A stretch of DNA of 37,821 nt from Desulfosporosinus sp. I2 (GCF_000960765.1 NZ_JYNH01000031.1:1-37821), one strand, 5' to 3'; positions 16,363-24,864 are shown, numbered from the stretch's first letter. Translations and numbers: made by a program. Notes: generated by a model not told the origin, from the letters alone.

Positions 16363-16777
16363 AAAAATCTCCTCCAGTTCAAATTTGTGACAAATCTTTT
16401 CTATTTTATGTTTATCTAGCCGATAGCTAACTGCCGTTTCTACCCCGGGACTCTACCCCACCTGGAGTTTACGAAGCTCTCACTTATTGAAGTGAGGGTC
16501 ATGAAGATTTGACAAAAATCCAGTCTAATTTTATACCGAATGTATTAAATTAAATGAAATCTACGCGACATAATCTATGTCCAATAAGTGACATAAAAGA
16601 ATGCATCAAATTAAGCACCCAAAGAGTTTAATCTTAGGTGCTTATAATAGGAAACAATGATTATTCATAGTTTAATAGTATCGAAAAAACTTGACACACT
16701 ATTCTAAGGATAGACTATAAAATTTGGAAGGTTAAAATGTTTTATTCGCAGCCCAAGTAAAACGTTCGTCAATATTG
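16363..16777. other. Intergenic region with repeat and hairpin, no gene
   Basis: This 415-base gap between the chemoreceptor start and the DUF523 stop has no convincing frame on either strand. It contains repeat family 2 copy B (16466-16518) and an imperfect hairpin (TAAGCACC at about 16612 with GGTGCTTA at about 16635) that lacks a T tract. A chance TTGACA/TATAAA pair at 16691-16721 has a 19-base spacer and nothing to transcribe. Confidence 0.5.
16466..16518 (+). repeat. Dispersed hairpin repeat family 2, copy B
   Basis: A hairpin (CTCACTT, loop ATTG region, AAGTGAG) flanked by ACGAAG on the left and TGAAGATTTGACAAAAA on the right matches the layout and flanks of 6036-6090. The arms differ between copies but each copy stays self-complementary, which suggests the fold matters. 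Confidence 0.5.
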
Positions 16778-17251
16778 TCAGATTAACAATTCAAGTAACC
16801 TCTCCTCAGTCAGTTCCTCTGCGGAATAAATAGGGATATTATGCTCCGTCAGCAATGCCGCCGTCACTCCCTGACCCGACTTGATCTGATGTGAAAAGCT
16901 ACCATCATATATATAATTCACTCCACAGGAAGGACTCCGCTCCTTGAGAATCGCCGCAGTGACCGTAACCATTTCTACGATTTTAATGACTTCTTTTGCA
17001 CCTAGAATAAATTCCGAGGTGACGACTTCTCCCTGCTCACCCTGGGCCATACATTGTCCATTAAGAACATCCTTTCCAGTTCCGCCGATAATCTCCACTG
17101 GTACTCTCGGAGTTGGCAATCCGCCTAGTTGTTCAGGACAAACTGGGATAAACTTTCCCAGGGCACTATATTTTTGAAGCAAAGCTTGAGCATTTGCGTT
17201 TCCATCATACTTAGTGTTTAACCCAAGTAGACAAGCACTTACAATAATCAT
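16778..17251 (-). CDS. DUF523 family protein (TudS-like, putative Fe-S desulfidase)
   Basis: 157-residue stand-alone DUF523 protein. The family includes TudS, a [4Fe-4S] thiouracil desulfidase, so a role in removing sulfur from thiolated nucleobases or in sulfur handling is possible. Conserved features: SACLLGLNTKYDG at the N-terminus (Cys7), PVCPEQLGGLPTPRVP (Cys38), and KERSPSCGVNYIYDG (second half, Cys). Three cysteines are what the TudS cluster uses. No membrane segment. ATG at 17249-17251 with AAAAGGAC upstream. The gene lies just downstream of the MutS-like gene on the same strand, with a 77-base gap; whether they are cotranscribed is unclear. Confidence 0.88.
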   Translation of the reverse strand: MIIVSACLLGLNTKYDGNANAQALLQKYSALGKFIPVCPEQLGGLPTPRVPVEIIGGTGKDVLNGQCMAQGEQGEVVTSEFILGAKEVIKIVEMVTVTAAILKERSPSCGVNYIYDGSFSHQIKSGQGVTAALLTEHNIPIYSAEELTEERLLELLI

Positions 17252-17328
17252 AGTAATATAGTCCTTTTCTCAACATTAACTTCCCCTGGCTAAGGAGTTA
17301 CTCTTCTAACCCTGTCAACAAACTTGTT

Positions 17329-19140
17329 TCAACTATAAGTTTCATCGATATCGATTCCAGCCATTTTAATAAGATACATAGCATTTCGCGTAGTTGAAAT
17401 CCCGGCTCGAAGTTTATAATCAAACTGTATTTGATCGTTTGTATAATACTCCCGAAAATGATAGTTTCGAATTTTTCGTTCACTTTCTCGTTCAAGTTCT
17501 CCCAGTTCTAAATCATGGGTGGAAACCATCCCTATTGCTCCAACTTTGCTTAACTGCCGAATCAAAACCTTGGCCCCTGCATGACGATCCTGTGAATTCG
17601 TTCCTTTAAAAATCTCATCTAACAAGAAAAAAATTCTCTTATCCGTCTTCGTGGCACTGACGATCTGCTTAATTCGCAATAATTCCGCATAAAATGAAGA
17701 GATATTTTCTCCGAGGTTATCACTCACGCGCATACAGGTATAAATCTGCAGTCTTGAGCAACTAAAGGACTGAGCATAAACTGGTGCCCCAGTATAGGCC
17801 AACACTAGATTAATACCTACTGTCCGGAGTAACGTGCTTTTCCCAGACATGTTGGAACCTGTAATTAACAAAATTCCAGAGTGTTTCTCGATCGATACAT
17901 CGTTACAAACTGAGGCTTTCAAAAGTGGGTGTCCCAATTTGACTGCGATAATTCCGGAATCTTCTGATCTAATCTCCGGAAATCCCCAATCTGGATGCTC
18001 GAAGTGAATAATTGAAAGACTAGACAAGGCTTCCAATTCGGCAATTGCGTTAATCCATTGACCCAGAGAACGACCTGATTTCTCTTTCCAAGATTCTAAG
18101 GCAATCATACACTGGATATCCCAAAGCGTTAAAATATTGATGATCAAAAATATGGCATTATTACGGTTGGCTATTAGATCGGCCAAACGCGCTAGTTTCC
18201 TGATCTGTTCAGAGGCAGATTGACCATCACGATCGCGTAAGCCCTTTTTTAGAGATTTAAGATATTCCGATTGAAAAGACCGTTTTTCAAAGCGATCTAA
18301 CATCGTTTCATAAGTTTTTAAACTTTCCCGATTAGAATAAACTGCATTAAGCACTTTACCTCTTTGCTTTCCCATCAAGAGTATTAGCGACTGAACTACA
18401 ACACCAATCAGAGGATACCAAAAAGAAATTCTTGAGGTCATAAGATAGAGCAGCAAAAATAGGATCGTAATGATCGGAAGTGCACGGGCTATTATCCGTA
18501 CCCTAACGCGCAGATAACTAGAATCGAAGGTCTTCGCCCATTCAATAATGGCTGCCGGAGAGCTCAGCGCACTCTGTGTCATACTTGCATCCGCTAAAAG
18601 CCGCTGACGCCAAGCCAGATTCTTTGAGATTTCCTTAATCGCTGCTTGTTTTTTCAAGATCACATCAATCTCAATTGGGGGCTCAGACAACCACTCTTTT
18701 AGGGTTTCCCTTCCTCTAAAAGTTTTAGCGGTATTAATCCATTGAAACAAAGAGCCCAAGCCAAAAAGATCGAGATCGTCCGAATAAGGATGAGCTGGGT
18801 CTTTGAAATCCTTACCCAAATCTGAAAAGGATTTCCATTCTCCAGCAAGGCGCTTCAAGGCATGATCATAGTTTTCATAAATCAATCGAATGTAACTTTG
18901 ACGCCTTTTTAAAGTTTGGTGCCGAACAACCAAGATGGCAAACGCTAATACGGTTAAAGTAACCATACTTATCCCTAAAGAAGTAGTTCGATTTAAATAA
19001 AAAAATATAGCTAGCCCACTGCCAGCAAGAAATGTTGCAAGTCTTATATTACTTAAACGGTTAATCGTCTGGGTTAAGTTCTCCATCCGTCGTGCATAAT
19101 ACGTTTTTCGTTTTTGATATTGTTCTTTAGGCTCTATCAA
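17329..19140 (-). CDS. Membrane-anchored MutS-like ATPase
   Basis: 603-residue MutS-related protein lacking the mismatch-recognition domain. The C-terminal ATPase is complete: Walker A GSNMSGKST (428-436), a region with YAQSFSCSRLQIYTCMRVSDNLGENISSFYAEL in two parts (the ABC-type signature area), Walker B FFLLDEIFKGTNS (504-516) and STHDLELG. The N-terminal part carries two pairs of hydrophobic segments (about 33-50 and 55-72; 219-235 and 240-256), so the ATPase is probably tethered to the membrane. Proteins of this type are annotated as MutS family but are not part of MutSL repair; their job is unknown. The start is TTG (19138-19140) with GGAGG seven bases upstream. It is divergent from the DUF815 gene. 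Confidence 0.88.
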   Translation of the reverse strand: MIEPKEQYQKRKTYYARRMENLTQTINRLSNIRLATFLAGSGLAIFFYLNRTTSLGISMVTLTVLAFAILVVRHQTLKRRQSYIRLIYENYDHALKRLAGEWKSFSDLGKDFKDPAHPYSDDLDLFGLGSLFQWINTAKTFRGRETLKEWLSEPPIEIDVILKKQAAIKEISKNLAWRQRLLADASMTQSALSSPAAIIEWAKTFDSSYLRVRVRIIARALPIITILFLLLYLMTSRISFWYPLIGVVVQSLILLMGKQRGKVLNAVYSNRESLKTYETMLDRFEKRSFQSEYLKSLKKGLRDRDGQSASEQIRKLARLADLIANRNNAIFLIINILTLWDIQCMIALESWKEKSGRSLGQWINAIAELEALSSLSIIHFEHPDWGFPEIRSEDSGIIAVKLGHPLLKASVCNDVSIEKHSGILLITGSNMSGKSTLLRTVGINLVLAYTGAPVYAQSFSCSRLQIYTCMRVSDNLGENISSFYAELLRIKQIVSATKTDKRIFFLLDEIFKGTNSQDRHAGAKVLIRQLSKVGAIGMVSTHDLELGELERESERKIRNYHFREYYTNDQIQFDYKLRAGISTTRNAMYLIKMAGIDIDETYS

Positions 19141-19307
19141 CTACATACCTCCAAATACATTACCTAAGAAAACTGTTAAAGTTTTTGTCTCTATCAGTAT
19201 TATACACCACCCGAACAAGCATTACCACATCTTGGGATTCATTTCATCCTTTCTTCCCTAATAGTTGCCCGAATGTTATACTTGGATACTGGAGGGATTA
19301 GATTATT

Positions 19308-20651
19308 ATGGAACAAAAGAAATTATCGTCCATGTTACTGGCCTTGGATTCTCTTTCAATTTATAGGGGACTCTTAGAAGATAAGGTATTTATTAAATTG
19401 AAGACACTCCTTATTTCCCTAACGAAAGCAGAGGTAACCTTTAGAGAAGTTATCAACACCTATCATGAATTTTACTTTGAACTTGCCAAAACTGGTACAA
19501 TGTCACTTGCTGATTATGTCCTTGATCGGATAATCTTTGATGAAAATCCATTCACCTTTCAACAACAAGCTGTTGAGATTAACAACACCAATGTGCTTGA
19601 GAAAGCTGTCGCCCGGGATTTGGACGGTCTCCAACTTATAGCTGGGCTTAATTCTGCTTTAGTTAAAACCCACCTAGTTGCTCTATATAACAATGATCCC
19701 CATGATACCCTCATTGAAGAACTTCCAGAATGGGTTGTAGAAAGTCATAACACTACCCTTGCAAACCATCTAAATCAAATAAAAGAGCATATAAATGCCT
19801 GCGACCACTGGCAAGACTGTTTAAAAGAGCTCAAAAAGTTCCATAAACACTTTGGTTGTGGATTATTCGCACGCTATTTCGCCTTTGTTTGGGAAAGAAT
19901 TGACGGTTCAGGTTACATAAGGGGAATCGATAATCCTGATGCCATCACTTTAGACGAACTAGTAGAGTACCAAAATGAGCGTACAAGAATTATCGAAAAT
20001 ACTCTTCAATTTCTGAAGGGCTTCCCATCCAACAATGTTCTTCTCTATGGAGATCGGGGTACAGGGAAATCATCTACTGTTAAAGCTATACTTAACGAAT
20101 ATCATAGTCAGGGACTGAGGATGCTAGAAGTTCCAAAGGCTTATCTTGCTGACTTCCCCTCGATCATTAGGCATTTAAAAAATAGGGCCCAAAGGTTTAT
20201 CATCTTCGTGGATGATCTTGTCTTTGGGGACAACGAAGAGAACTATACTTCGCTTAAAGCGGTGCTCGAGGGCGGCCTTGAAAGTAAAACCTCCAACATA
20301 TTAATTTATGCCACTTCCAACCGAAGACACCTAGTGAAGGAATATTTTAGCGAGAGAGCTGGCTTACAGTCGGGCAACCATAATGAGGAAGTACACGCCG
20401 GGGACAGCATGCAGGAAAAGCTTTCGCTCGCGGATAGATTTGGTATTAGCGTGGTATTCTCATCACCCGATCAAAAACGGTATCTAAATATAGTCGATGG
20501 AATTGCGACAAACAGACATTTAACGATGGACAAAGAAACGTTGCATCGAGAAGCTTTACAGTGGGCTCTTTGGTATAACGGACGTTCTGCACGGACGGCA
20601 AGACAGTTTGTCGATTGGATTGAGGGACATGATACTCTCAATAACACCTGA
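19308..20651 (+). CDS. DUF815 family AAA+ ATPase
   Basis: 447-residue protein: an N-terminal helical half of unknown role (about 1-210) and a C-terminal ATPase of the DUF815 family. Walker A is LLYGDRGTGKSSTVKAIL (about 246-263), Walker B is FIIFVDDLVF, sensor 1 is ILIYATSNRRHL, and SLADRFGISVVF plus WALWYNGRSARTARQFVDW complete the family pattern. No membrane segment. The family resembles MoxR/DnaC-like clamp ATPases; substrate unknown. ATG at 19308 with GGAGGG before it. It is monocistronic, divergent from the MutS-like gene and convergent with the glycosylase gene, 37 bases away. Confidence 0.93.
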   Translation: MEQKKLSSMLLALDSLSIYRGLLEDKVFIKLKTLLISLTKAEVTFREVINTYHEFYFELAKTGTMSLADYVLDRIIFDENPFTFQQQAVEINNTNVLEKAVARDLDGLQLIAGLNSALVKTHLVALYNNDPHDTLIEELPEWVVESHNTTLANHLNQIKEHINACDHWQDCLKELKKFHKHFGCGLFARYFAFVWERIDGSGYIRGIDNPDAITLDELVEYQNERTRIIENTLQFLKGFPSNNVLLYGDRGTGKSSTVKAILNEYHSQGLRMLEVPKAYLADFPSIIRHLKNRAQRFIIFVDDLVFGDNEENYTSLKAVLEGGLESKTSNILIYATSNRRHLVKEYFSERAGLQSGNHNEEVHAGDSMQEKLSLADRFGISVVFSSPDQKRYLNIVDGIATNRHLTMDKETLHREALQWALWYNGRSARTARQFVDWIEGHDTLNNT

Positions 20652-20688
20652 AGCTAAGTATTTAGAACTTGTGGAGAACCATTAAGAT

Positions 20689-21204
20689 CTAATGAAGATT
20701 GAGGACAGAGGAGCTTACCTTTAGGATGTCCCCGATAACGCTCCATTCTCTTTTTTTCTCCTCATATCGCTTGGTGTTCGCTGGGCTAGAGGATGTAAGC
20801 TTGTGAAACGTTAAATTTGGTATTGTCCCGAATCCAATCCATTTTTTGTAGGTTTCGTACGCTTTGCCTCCATTAAATACCACTGTTTTTATAGTAGGAT
20901 ATCTCATAAACAGACCCCTGAAATCGTTTACTTGCTCTTCTCGAATCTTTGAGTCCAGACTCCCCTCTCTAAAACACCTCTCAATGACATCCCATAATGC
21001 AATATGTTGATTCTTAATGAATAGAATCCGTTCTTCATAGTCTTCATAAGGGTCCAAGTCAAAGAGGGCAAAGATTAATTTCCAAAATTGATTCCTGGGA
21101 TTCGCATAATACTGTTGTAATCTGAGGGATTCCACCCCTGGCATGGACCCTAGAATTAAAATTCGCGATTGCTCATCCGCAATCGGTTGAAATGAACGCA
21201 GCAA
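20689..21204 (-). CDS. DNA-deoxyinosine glycosylase (UDG superfamily, family 6-like)
   Basis: 171-residue base-excision-repair enzyme expected to remove hypoxanthine (deaminated adenine) from DNA. Superfamily motifs: ILILGSMPGVESL (motif 1, about residues 15-27), YYANPRNQFWKLIFAL (about 32-47, with the Asn used by family 6), ALWDVIERC, VVFNGGKAYETYKKW and, near the end, LTSSSPAN (motif 2 region). The start is TTG (21202-21204) with GGGGGAGA about 11 bases upstream. It follows the GNAT gene by about 40 bases and may be in one transcript with DUF2164 and GNAT. Confidence 0.88.
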   Translation of the reverse strand: MLRSFQPIADEQSRILILGSMPGVESLRLQQYYANPRNQFWKLIFALFDLDPYEDYEERILFIKNQHIALWDVIERCFREGSLDSKIREEQVNDFRGLFMRYPTIKTVVFNGGKAYETYKKWIGFGTIPNLTFHKLTSSSPANTKRYEEKKREWSVIGDILKVSSSVLNLH

Positions 21205-21244
21205 ACTCAGTACAATCTCCCCCTTTTAGCTGTGAGAAACCTAA

Positions 21245-21745
21245 TCAGTCAGTCCCCACCACTTTGCTCCTACGTTCTACCTGCACAACATCGCGCCAAG
21301 TACCGTTGTTCATTTTTCCAAGTTTCTTATTGATACCAACTTCGCGAAAACCGCATTTTCTATGCAAGGCTAAGCTCGCCGCATTTTCCGGAAAGATACC
21401 GGACTGCAACGTCCAGAAACCCCGTTCCTCAGAACACCTAATCAATTCTTCCAGAAGCCTAACTCCGATTCCCTGTCCACAATAATCCTGGGCCAGATAA
21501 ATACTTACTTCCGCGACACCAGCATAAACACTACGGCCTGAAACTGGACTTAGAGCAACCCATCCCACGACCTTATTCTCGCATTCGGCGACTAATCGAC
21601 AGGTCTTTACATGAGCAGTATCCCACATCTCCCAATCTGGCGCCTTAGTCTCGAAGGTAGCGTTTCCAGATTTGATCCCCTCAATGTAAATGTCTCTTAC
21701 CAGTTCCCAATCAGCTTCAAACATTCCTCTAATCTTATAGTTCAT
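21245..21745 (-). CDS. GNAT N-acetyltransferase, phosphinothricin/MnaT-like
   Basis: 166-residue acetyl-CoA-dependent acetyltransferase. The family pattern is close to phosphinothricin acetyltransferase/YncA: MNYKIRGMFEADWELVRDIY at the start, GNATFETKAPDWEMW, VVGWVALSPVSGRSVYAGVAEVSIYL, then the acetyl-CoA loop DYCGQGIGVRLLEELI and NAASLALHRKCGFREVG. The substrate may be a toxic amino acid such as methionine sulfoximine, by family analogy. Start: ATG at 21743-21745 with GGAGTGA eight bases upstream; a GTG four codons earlier overlaps that site and is rejected. Lies between DUF2164 and the glycosylase, same strand. Confidence 0.9.
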   Translation of the reverse strand: MNYKIRGMFEADWELVRDIYIEGIKSGNATFETKAPDWEMWDTAHVKTCRLVAECENKVVGWVALSPVSGRSVYAGVAEVSIYLAQDYCGQGIGVRLLEELIRCSEERGFWTLQSGIFPENAASLALHRKCGFREVGINKKLGKMNNGTWRDVVQVERRSKVVGTD

Positions 21746-21780
21746 GACTAGAATCACTCCAATCTCATATATATAGAACC

Positions 21781-22023
21781 TTATTTCCTAGGCCGTTTCT
21801 CAAGACCGAGTAAGTCCTCGATTCGTTCATTCATATAGTTGTAAGAATCCTCGATCCCTCTGTTATATATGTAAGGTCCGATTTCATTGACGATAAAATC
21901 CAACAGCAACTCCGCTCCCAAATGAGTGATTTCCTCATTCCTCTCATTCCAAAAATACTTCCTAATGGCTTCAAGAAGAACTTCTCTAACTTCTTTTTTA
22001 AGTTCTATTTCCATTTTTGGCAT
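21781..22023 (-). CDS. DUF2164 family small protein
   Basis: 80-residue cytoplasmic protein of the DUF2164 family, unknown function. The sequence is charged and helical (KLKKEVREVLLEAIRKYFWNER-like N-terminus, GAELLLDFIVNEIGPYIYNRGIEDS in the centre), with no cysteine. ATG at 22021-22023 with GGGGAG seven bases upstream. It is the first gene of a likely transcript with the GNAT enzyme (36 bases to its start) and the glycosylase. It is divergent from the carboxymuconolactone-decarboxylase-like gene. Confidence 0.85.
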   Translation of the reverse strand: MPKMEIELKKEVREVLLEAIRKYFWNERNEEITHLGAELLLDFIVNEIGPYIYNRGIEDSYNYMNERIEDLLGLEKRPRK

Positions 22024-22161
22024 ATAATTCTCCCCTTCAATTTATGACTTATTCAAATTCATGTGAGATTAGGTACACAAACCATTATAAACTATGTTTA
22101 AGTATGCATAAAGTTTCATTTGCTGGCGAATAATGTTAAAAAGCAGGAAGGAGCGTCACGC

Positions 22162-22518
22162 ATGGAAGACTATTTTGATAACATAGATAGTACGGAGCAA
22201 AATCTGAAGTATTTTACGGAACATCACGAGACAATTTATAAGGCCTACGAAACTTATGGTCGTTTAGTACACGAAGAAGGTGGTCCGTTAGATGAAAAGA
22301 CTTGCTGGTTAATAAAAGTCGCTTTGTCAACAGAATGCCAGTATCCTAGAGCCCTAAGAACTCATATTTATAAAGCTTTAAATTGTGGTTGCACAAAAGA
22401 AGAAATTGAACATGCCATTCTCTTAGTGGCTCCCAGCGCTGGGTTCCCTCGAACAATGTCTGGGATTCTAGCCCTAAGAAGTCTCTTAAATGAAGCTGAA
22501 ACCAGCTCAATTCATTAA
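22162..22518 (+). CDS. Carboxymuconolactone decarboxylase-fold protein, no CxxC
   Basis: 118-residue AhpD-like (CMD) protein. The fold region reads DEKTCWLIKVALSTECQYPRALRTHIYKALNCGCTKEEIEHAI. In peroxidase-type members the helix has a CxxC-xxxH motif; here only one cysteine (TECQYPRALRTH) precedes the histidine, so thiol peroxidase activity is unlikely, as in classical CMD. Function unknown. Start: ATG at 22162 with GGAAGGAG eight bases upstream; the longer frame from a TTG at 22120 has no ribosome site. Monocistronic, ended by a hairpin at 22570-22611. Confidence 0.9.
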   Translation: MEDYFDNIDSTEQNLKYFTEHHETIYKAYETYGRLVHEEGGPLDEKTCWLIKVALSTECQYPRALRTHIYKALNCGCTKEEIEHAILLVAPSAGFPRTMSGILALRSLLNEAETSSIH

Positions 22519-22569
22519 TTCCTATGAAACCCCAAAGTTTCGATTAATTTGAAGTTTCTGAAGTTCCAG

Positions 22570-22611
22570 GCCCTCAACCTTTGATTAAGGTATGAGGGCT
22601 TGCTTAATTTC
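22570..22611 (+). terminator. Likely terminator after the CMD-fold gene
   Basis: Stem GCCCTCA (22570-22576) with TGAGGGC (22593-22599), extended by CCTT/AAGG with a small bulge, loop TGATT. A T-rich tail (TTGCTTAATTTCTT) follows on the plus strand. Confidence 0.65.
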
Positions 22612-22735
22612 TTCAATTGAGGAATTTCTCCAATTCCATTATTAACATGCTATATCTTCTCTTAATAAAATGATATACTGTATTCTTGGTATATGTATAT
22701 TTATATGTAAATCTATAATAAAGGAACGATTAAAA

Positions 22736-24349
22736 ATGATTAGTACCAGTGGGTTAACTTTAAGATTTGGTAAGCGAGCATTATTTGAAGATGTGAATGT
22801 AAAATTTCTGCCAGGAAACTGTTACGGCTTAATTGGCGCTAATGGCGCAGGCAAATCGACGTTTCTAAAAATTTTAGCGGGTGAAATTGACTCTTCCAGC
22901 GGGGAAGTCATCCTCACCCCGGGCGAGCGAATTGGCGTCTTAAAACAAGATCACTTCGAATTTGAAGAAACTGAAGTCCTGAAAACTGTCATCATGGGAC
23001 ACGCTAAGTTATTCGAAATCATGGAAGAAAAAGATGCTCTCTATTCCAAGCCGGACTTTTCAGAAGCAGACGGAATTAAGGCTTCCATACTCGAGGGGGA
23101 TTTCGCGGAACTTAATGGTTGGCAAGCTGAGGCAGAGGCCTCAGAACTATTAATGGGACTAGGCATCGGCAAGGATCTCCAAAGTAGCAAAATGAAAGAA
23201 CTCAGTGGCCATGAAAAAGTTCGAGTATTGCTGGCTCAGGCTCTCTTTGGCAACCCGAATATCCTCTTACTTGATGAGCCAACCAACCATCTTGACCTAA
23301 CTTCAATTGCTTGGTTGGAAAACTTCCTCTACAATTACGAAAATACCGTCATTGTTGTCTCGCATGACCGGCATTTTCTAAACAAAGTATGCACTCACAT
23401 CGCCGACATCGACTTTGGGAAAGTCCAGCTTTACGTGGGCAACTATGATTTTTGGTATGAGTCAAGTCAATTGGCCCTGAGACTTATGCGAGAAGCAAAT
23501 CGTAAAAAAGAAGATAAAATTGAAGAGCTACAGAAATTTATTCAACGCTTCAGTTCCAATGCCTCGAAAGCAAAACAAGCAACCTCTCGGAAGAAACAAC
23601 TCGATAAACTAACCCTCGATGATATAAAACCTTCTTCCCGTAAATATCCCTATATTGCCTTCACGCCAGATCGAGAGGCGGGCAACAATATTTTGACCGT
23701 CAAGAACTTGACCGTGAGCGTTGAAGGTACAAAAATACTGGATAACCTCTCATTTATGATGAATAAAGGGGATAAAATAGCCTTTGTTGGACCCGATGGC
23801 AATGCTAAGACTACTTTATTTAAGGTTCTCATGGGTGAAATTCAACCTGATGAAGGGGAAATCAATTGGGGTATTACTACCACCCAAGCCTATTTCCCCC
23901 AAGATAACTCCTCTTATTTTGATACTGATCTCAATCTAGTTGACTGGCTCAGACAATTTTCTAAAGACCCTGACGAATCATTTGTCCGGGGATTTCTGGG
24001 GAGAATGCTCTTTTCCGGAGATGAGTCCCTAAAATCTGCCCGCGTCCTTTCCGGGGGTGAAAAGGTACGCTGCATGGTATCCAGAATGATGCTAAGTGGT
24101 GCCAATGTCCTTATATTAGACGAACCCACCAATCACCTTGATATGGAATCCATCACGGCTCTCAATAATTCCCTGACTAATCTTGATGGGAATATCCTGT
24201 TCGTATCCCAAGACCACCAGTTTGTCCAAACCATAGCTAACCGGATCATTGAGATAACCCCACAGGGACTCCTTGATCGGCAAATGACGTTTGATGAATA
24301 TCTGGAAAATGAGGATGTTAAGGCCTTACGCGAAACAATGTATGCTTAA
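22736..24349 (+). CDS. ABC-F family ATPase, YkpA/YbiT-like, with one degenerate nucleotide site
   Basis: 537-residue soluble twin-ATPase of the translation-factor ABC-F class, expected to act at the ribosomal E site. NBD1: Walker A GANGAGKS (34-41), signature LSGHE (156-160), LLLDEPTNHLD, VVSHDRHF. A charged linker (about 240-300) includes KQATSRKKQLDKL. NBD2: GPDGNAKT in place of Walker A (352-359), LSGGE (438-442), LILDEPTNHLD, FVSQDHQF. The odd residues (Ala357 for Gly, Gln for the switch His, His159 in the NBD1 signature) all fall in the same composite site, so one site likely binds without hydrolysing ATP. YkpA relatives, as I recall, also have an altered second Walker A. Start: ATG at 22736 with AAGGA 10 bases upstream; the 22-codon extension (from 22670) lies in AT-rich leader and is rejected. 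Confidence 0.94.
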   Translation: MISTSGLTLRFGKRALFEDVNVKFLPGNCYGLIGANGAGKSTFLKILAGEIDSSSGEVILTPGERIGVLKQDHFEFEETEVLKTVIMGHAKLFEIMEEKDALYSKPDFSEADGIKASILEGDFAELNGWQAEAEASELLMGLGIGKDLQSSKMKELSGHEKVRVLLAQALFGNPNILLLDEPTNHLDLTSIAWLENFLYNYENTVIVVSHDRHFLNKVCTHIADIDFGKVQLYVGNYDFWYESSQLALRLMREANRKKEDKIEELQKFIQRFSSNASKAKQATSRKKQLDKLTLDDIKPSSRKYPYIAFTPDREAGNNILTVKNLTVSVEGTKILDNLSFMMNKGDKIAFVGPDGNAKTTLFKVLMGEIQPDEGEINWGITTTQAYFPQDNSSYFDTDLNLVDWLRQFSKDPDESFVRGFLGRMLFSGDESLKSARVLSGGEKVRCMVSRMMLSGANVLILDEPTNHLDMESITALNNSLTNLDGNILFVSQDHQFVQTIANRIIEITPQGLLDRQMTFDEYLENEDVKALRETMYA

Positions 24350-24405
24350 ACGACACTTAAGCATGCACTCCATAGAAATGTATGAGTGAATACAAAATAA
24401 TAAAT

Positions 24406-24434
24406 TTGACATCAATCGATTTTTTAGTTATACT
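24406..24434 (+). promoter_or_regulatory. Strong promoter of the zinc-ribbon gene
   Basis: Consensus TTGACA (24406-24411), exactly 17 bases, then TATACT (24429-24434). Transcription should begin near 24441, leaving a leader of about 115 bases. Confidence 0.85.
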
Positions 24435-24440
24435 GATGCA

Positions 24441-24555
24441 AGCTCGTTAAAACTAGTGGATTTAAGCAAACCTTCTCTATTACCTAAGGCTCCGGGAAGA
24501 AGTTGGTGAACTTGCCATGTAGGCGCGGGTAATATTTTAGTGGAGGTTTTTTATA
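24441..24555 (+). promoter_or_regulatory. Foldable 5' leader of the zinc-ribbon gene
   Basis: The untranslated leader can form a nested structure: outer stem TATTACC (24478-24484) with GGTAATA (24528-24534), inside it GGC with GCC, and an inner hairpin AAGTT-GGTG-AACTT (about 24501-24514). The outer stem ends about ten bases before the GGAGG ribosome site. I could not match it to a known riboswitch class. A regulatory RNA or a temperature-sensitive leader is possible; a plain structured leader is the null view. Confidence 0.45.
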
Positions 24556-24864
24556 ATGTTCAATGACAAAGTTCTAAATTGCAAAGATTGTGGTCGTGAT
24601 TTCGAGTTTACAGCCTCAGAGCAAGAGTTCTATGCTGAAAAAGGGTTCACCAATGAGCCTGGACGTTGCCCAGAGTGCCGTGCAGCTAAAAAAGCACAAA
24701 CCAGAAACCAAGGCGGCGGTGGATATGCGCGTCAACAACGCGAAATGTTCCCAGCTATCTGCGCAACTTGTGGAAAAGAAACAACCGTTCCTTTCCAACC
24801 TTCTGGTGACAAGCCAGTATACTGTCGTGATTGCTATCAACCACGTACACGTAGCAATTGGTAA
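24556..24864 (+). CDS. Small protein with two zinc ribbons (zf-trcl type)
   Basis: 102-residue cytoplasmic protein. Eight cysteines form two four-Cys sites: Cys9, Cys12, Cys38, Cys41 and Cys69, Cys72, Cys90, Cys93 (all CxxC pairs). The first half matches the probable zinc-ribbon family PF13451 (NCKDCGRDFEFTASEQEFY, RCPECR); the middle is glycine/glutamine-rich, as in nucleic-acid-binding linkers (NQGGGGYARQQR). A role in RNA or DNA binding is likely but unproven. GGAGG ten bases before ATG. It has a near-consensus promoter, a structured leader and a strong terminator, so it is probably highly expressed. Confidence 0.88.
   Translation: MFNDKVLNCKDCGRDFEFTASEQEFYAEKGFTNEPGRCPECRAAKKAQTRNQGGGGYARQQREMFPAICATCGKETTVPFQPSGDKPVYCRDCYQPRTRSNW

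Noticed and set aside
16691-16721. TTGACA with TATAAA on the plus strand
   Set aside because: The spacer is 19 bases and no gene or terminator-bounded RNA follows; the next gene is on the other strand.
24465-24540. Possible c-di-GMP (GEMM) riboswitch, because of GCAAACC and a later GCGGGT
   Set aside because: The conserved GGGACGCAAAGC joining region and the tetraloop receptor pairing are missing, so it is listed only as an unclassified leader.
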